Assembly: GCF_020382885.2 (NCBI RefSeq)
Contig: NC_058502.1
Coordinates: 14,721,950 to 14,785,949 of the forward strand
Length of the DNA: 64,000 nucleotides
DNA from: Scatophagus argus
Lineage: Eukaryota > Chordata > Actinopteri > Scatophagidae
Direction: 5' to 3'
A program made the position numbers and the translations under genes. This document shows positions 63,107 through 64,000 of this stretch, piece by piece; position 1 is the stretch's first letter, and each line of letters starts with the position of its first letter. The notes beneath the pieces are model-generated. The model had not been told where the DNA came from, did no database searches, and was given only the letters and a program-made list of their open reading frames with translations.

Positions 63107-64000
63107 CTGAAATAACACACAACAGAGATCATTTAAATGTGTCTAGTCTACTGTAAGAATTAGATTTCTCTGAAGACCTCAGGTGAGGCATGAAACTGAA
63201 AGAGAAGCAAATTTTTAAGACTATGATGGGAGATAATATTGTGGCACAACAACTTTGCTGCATGTCATGCATTTTGTCTCACTGCGTCTCCTTCTCCTTT
63301 TATTCTCATTTCCACTTCATGCACCTCAACAAACAAGAAATGCAATTTAAAAATCCCTTAAAGCTGAGTTCATATGAAGCCTTTTTGGAAAATCCCAAGG
63401 AACTGTATACTGAAAATGACTATATATAACGAAACTTTCTATAAAGAATTAGGGAAGGAGACTAACAACTTTCTGGATATGCTCATGTGCTGCACTGGGA
63501 GGGAGCATGTGACAGACATAGCCCTGTATTTCACAACACCACAGCGCAGCATCTCTCCGTGCTTTAGCAATGTGCTGACCATCAGACTGGCAACACTGAA
63601 CCCATGATTAATGGTCTATAACGTCTGTGGAACCAAAGAGAGGGCAATGTGTGGTTAAAAATGTTCTGACAACAGCAAATCCTCAACAAATTTTGGGAAT
63701 CAACATCAGGTTTGAAAGAAGATGAAGGCACCACAACCTTACACACAAAGCATACAAAATTACAAGTTAAAATAAAGTACTCTTCTAATCTGGAGTTTAT
63801 TTAAATACCCATTTCACCATAAAGCAGTTTTATAGGGAAAGGTGAGTCTCGGGATTAAACAAGTTGCCCTTGCGCACATTTCCAGTCATTCGTACTATTA
63901 CAAAGCCTTTGTGTGCAATGACATCACCAACTGACTGGACGATGCATAAGAATATTTGGGCCGATGGTACACATCCCGTTGTATTCATATTCCATTCACT
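63107..64000 (-). other. mertk: mertk intron sequence to the window edge
   Basis: No further fibronectin or immunoglobulin exon of mertk is recognisable on the - strand here, so this is read as intron. The remaining 5' exons must lie to the right of the window. Confidence 0.5.

Overview
The window is nuclear DNA of a teleost fish, probably a percomorph. The genes are vertebrate, with small exons, GT-AG introns and polyadenylation signals. The introns carry dispersed repeats, a Tc1/mariner relic and an L2-like LINE that I recognise from spiny-rayed fish. Six protein-coding loci account for almost all real coding sequence. All exon boundaries below were read by eye from splice sites, reading-frame phase and recalled family sequences; no alignment was run.

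Layout, left to right. (1) The 3' half of itga9 (integrin alpha-9, + strand) runs from before the window to 14125. (2) A 7-exon gene of the vinculin/alpha-catenin family (+, 16986-22800) encodes about 1458 residues, three quarters of them in one 3306-bp exon; I cannot equate it with any named family member. (3) A repeat block at 22985-24095 contains a Tc1 relic nested in an older teleost repeat. (4) zc3h6 (CCCH zinc-finger protein, - strand, 12 coding exons, 25612-32408) converges on the catenin-like gene. (5) fbln7 (fibulin-7, +, 8 exons, 33850-43708) diverges from zc3h6 across a 1.4-kb spacer that holds a uORF and an unrecognised two-helix ORF. (6) tmem87b (-, 19 exons, 48144-56196) converges on fbln7. 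(7) A spacer holds a LINE nested in another repeat. (8) The 3' part of mertk (TAM receptor tyrosine kinase, -, 58740-63106) runs off the right edge.

mertk, tmem87b, fbln7 and zc3h6 are neighbours on human chromosome 2q13 as I recall it, so this is a conserved syntenic block, here with fbln7 apparently flipped. itga9 lies on another human chromosome. The genes do not form a pathway, although itga9, fbln7, mertk and the catenin-like gene all belong to cell-surface, matrix or adhesion biology.

The most notable items are the unusual vinculin/alpha-catenin-like gene, two AT-AC (U12-type) introns in the neighbouring genes zc3h6 and tmem87b, a GC-AG intron in tmem87b, and two clean transposon-in-repeat nestings.
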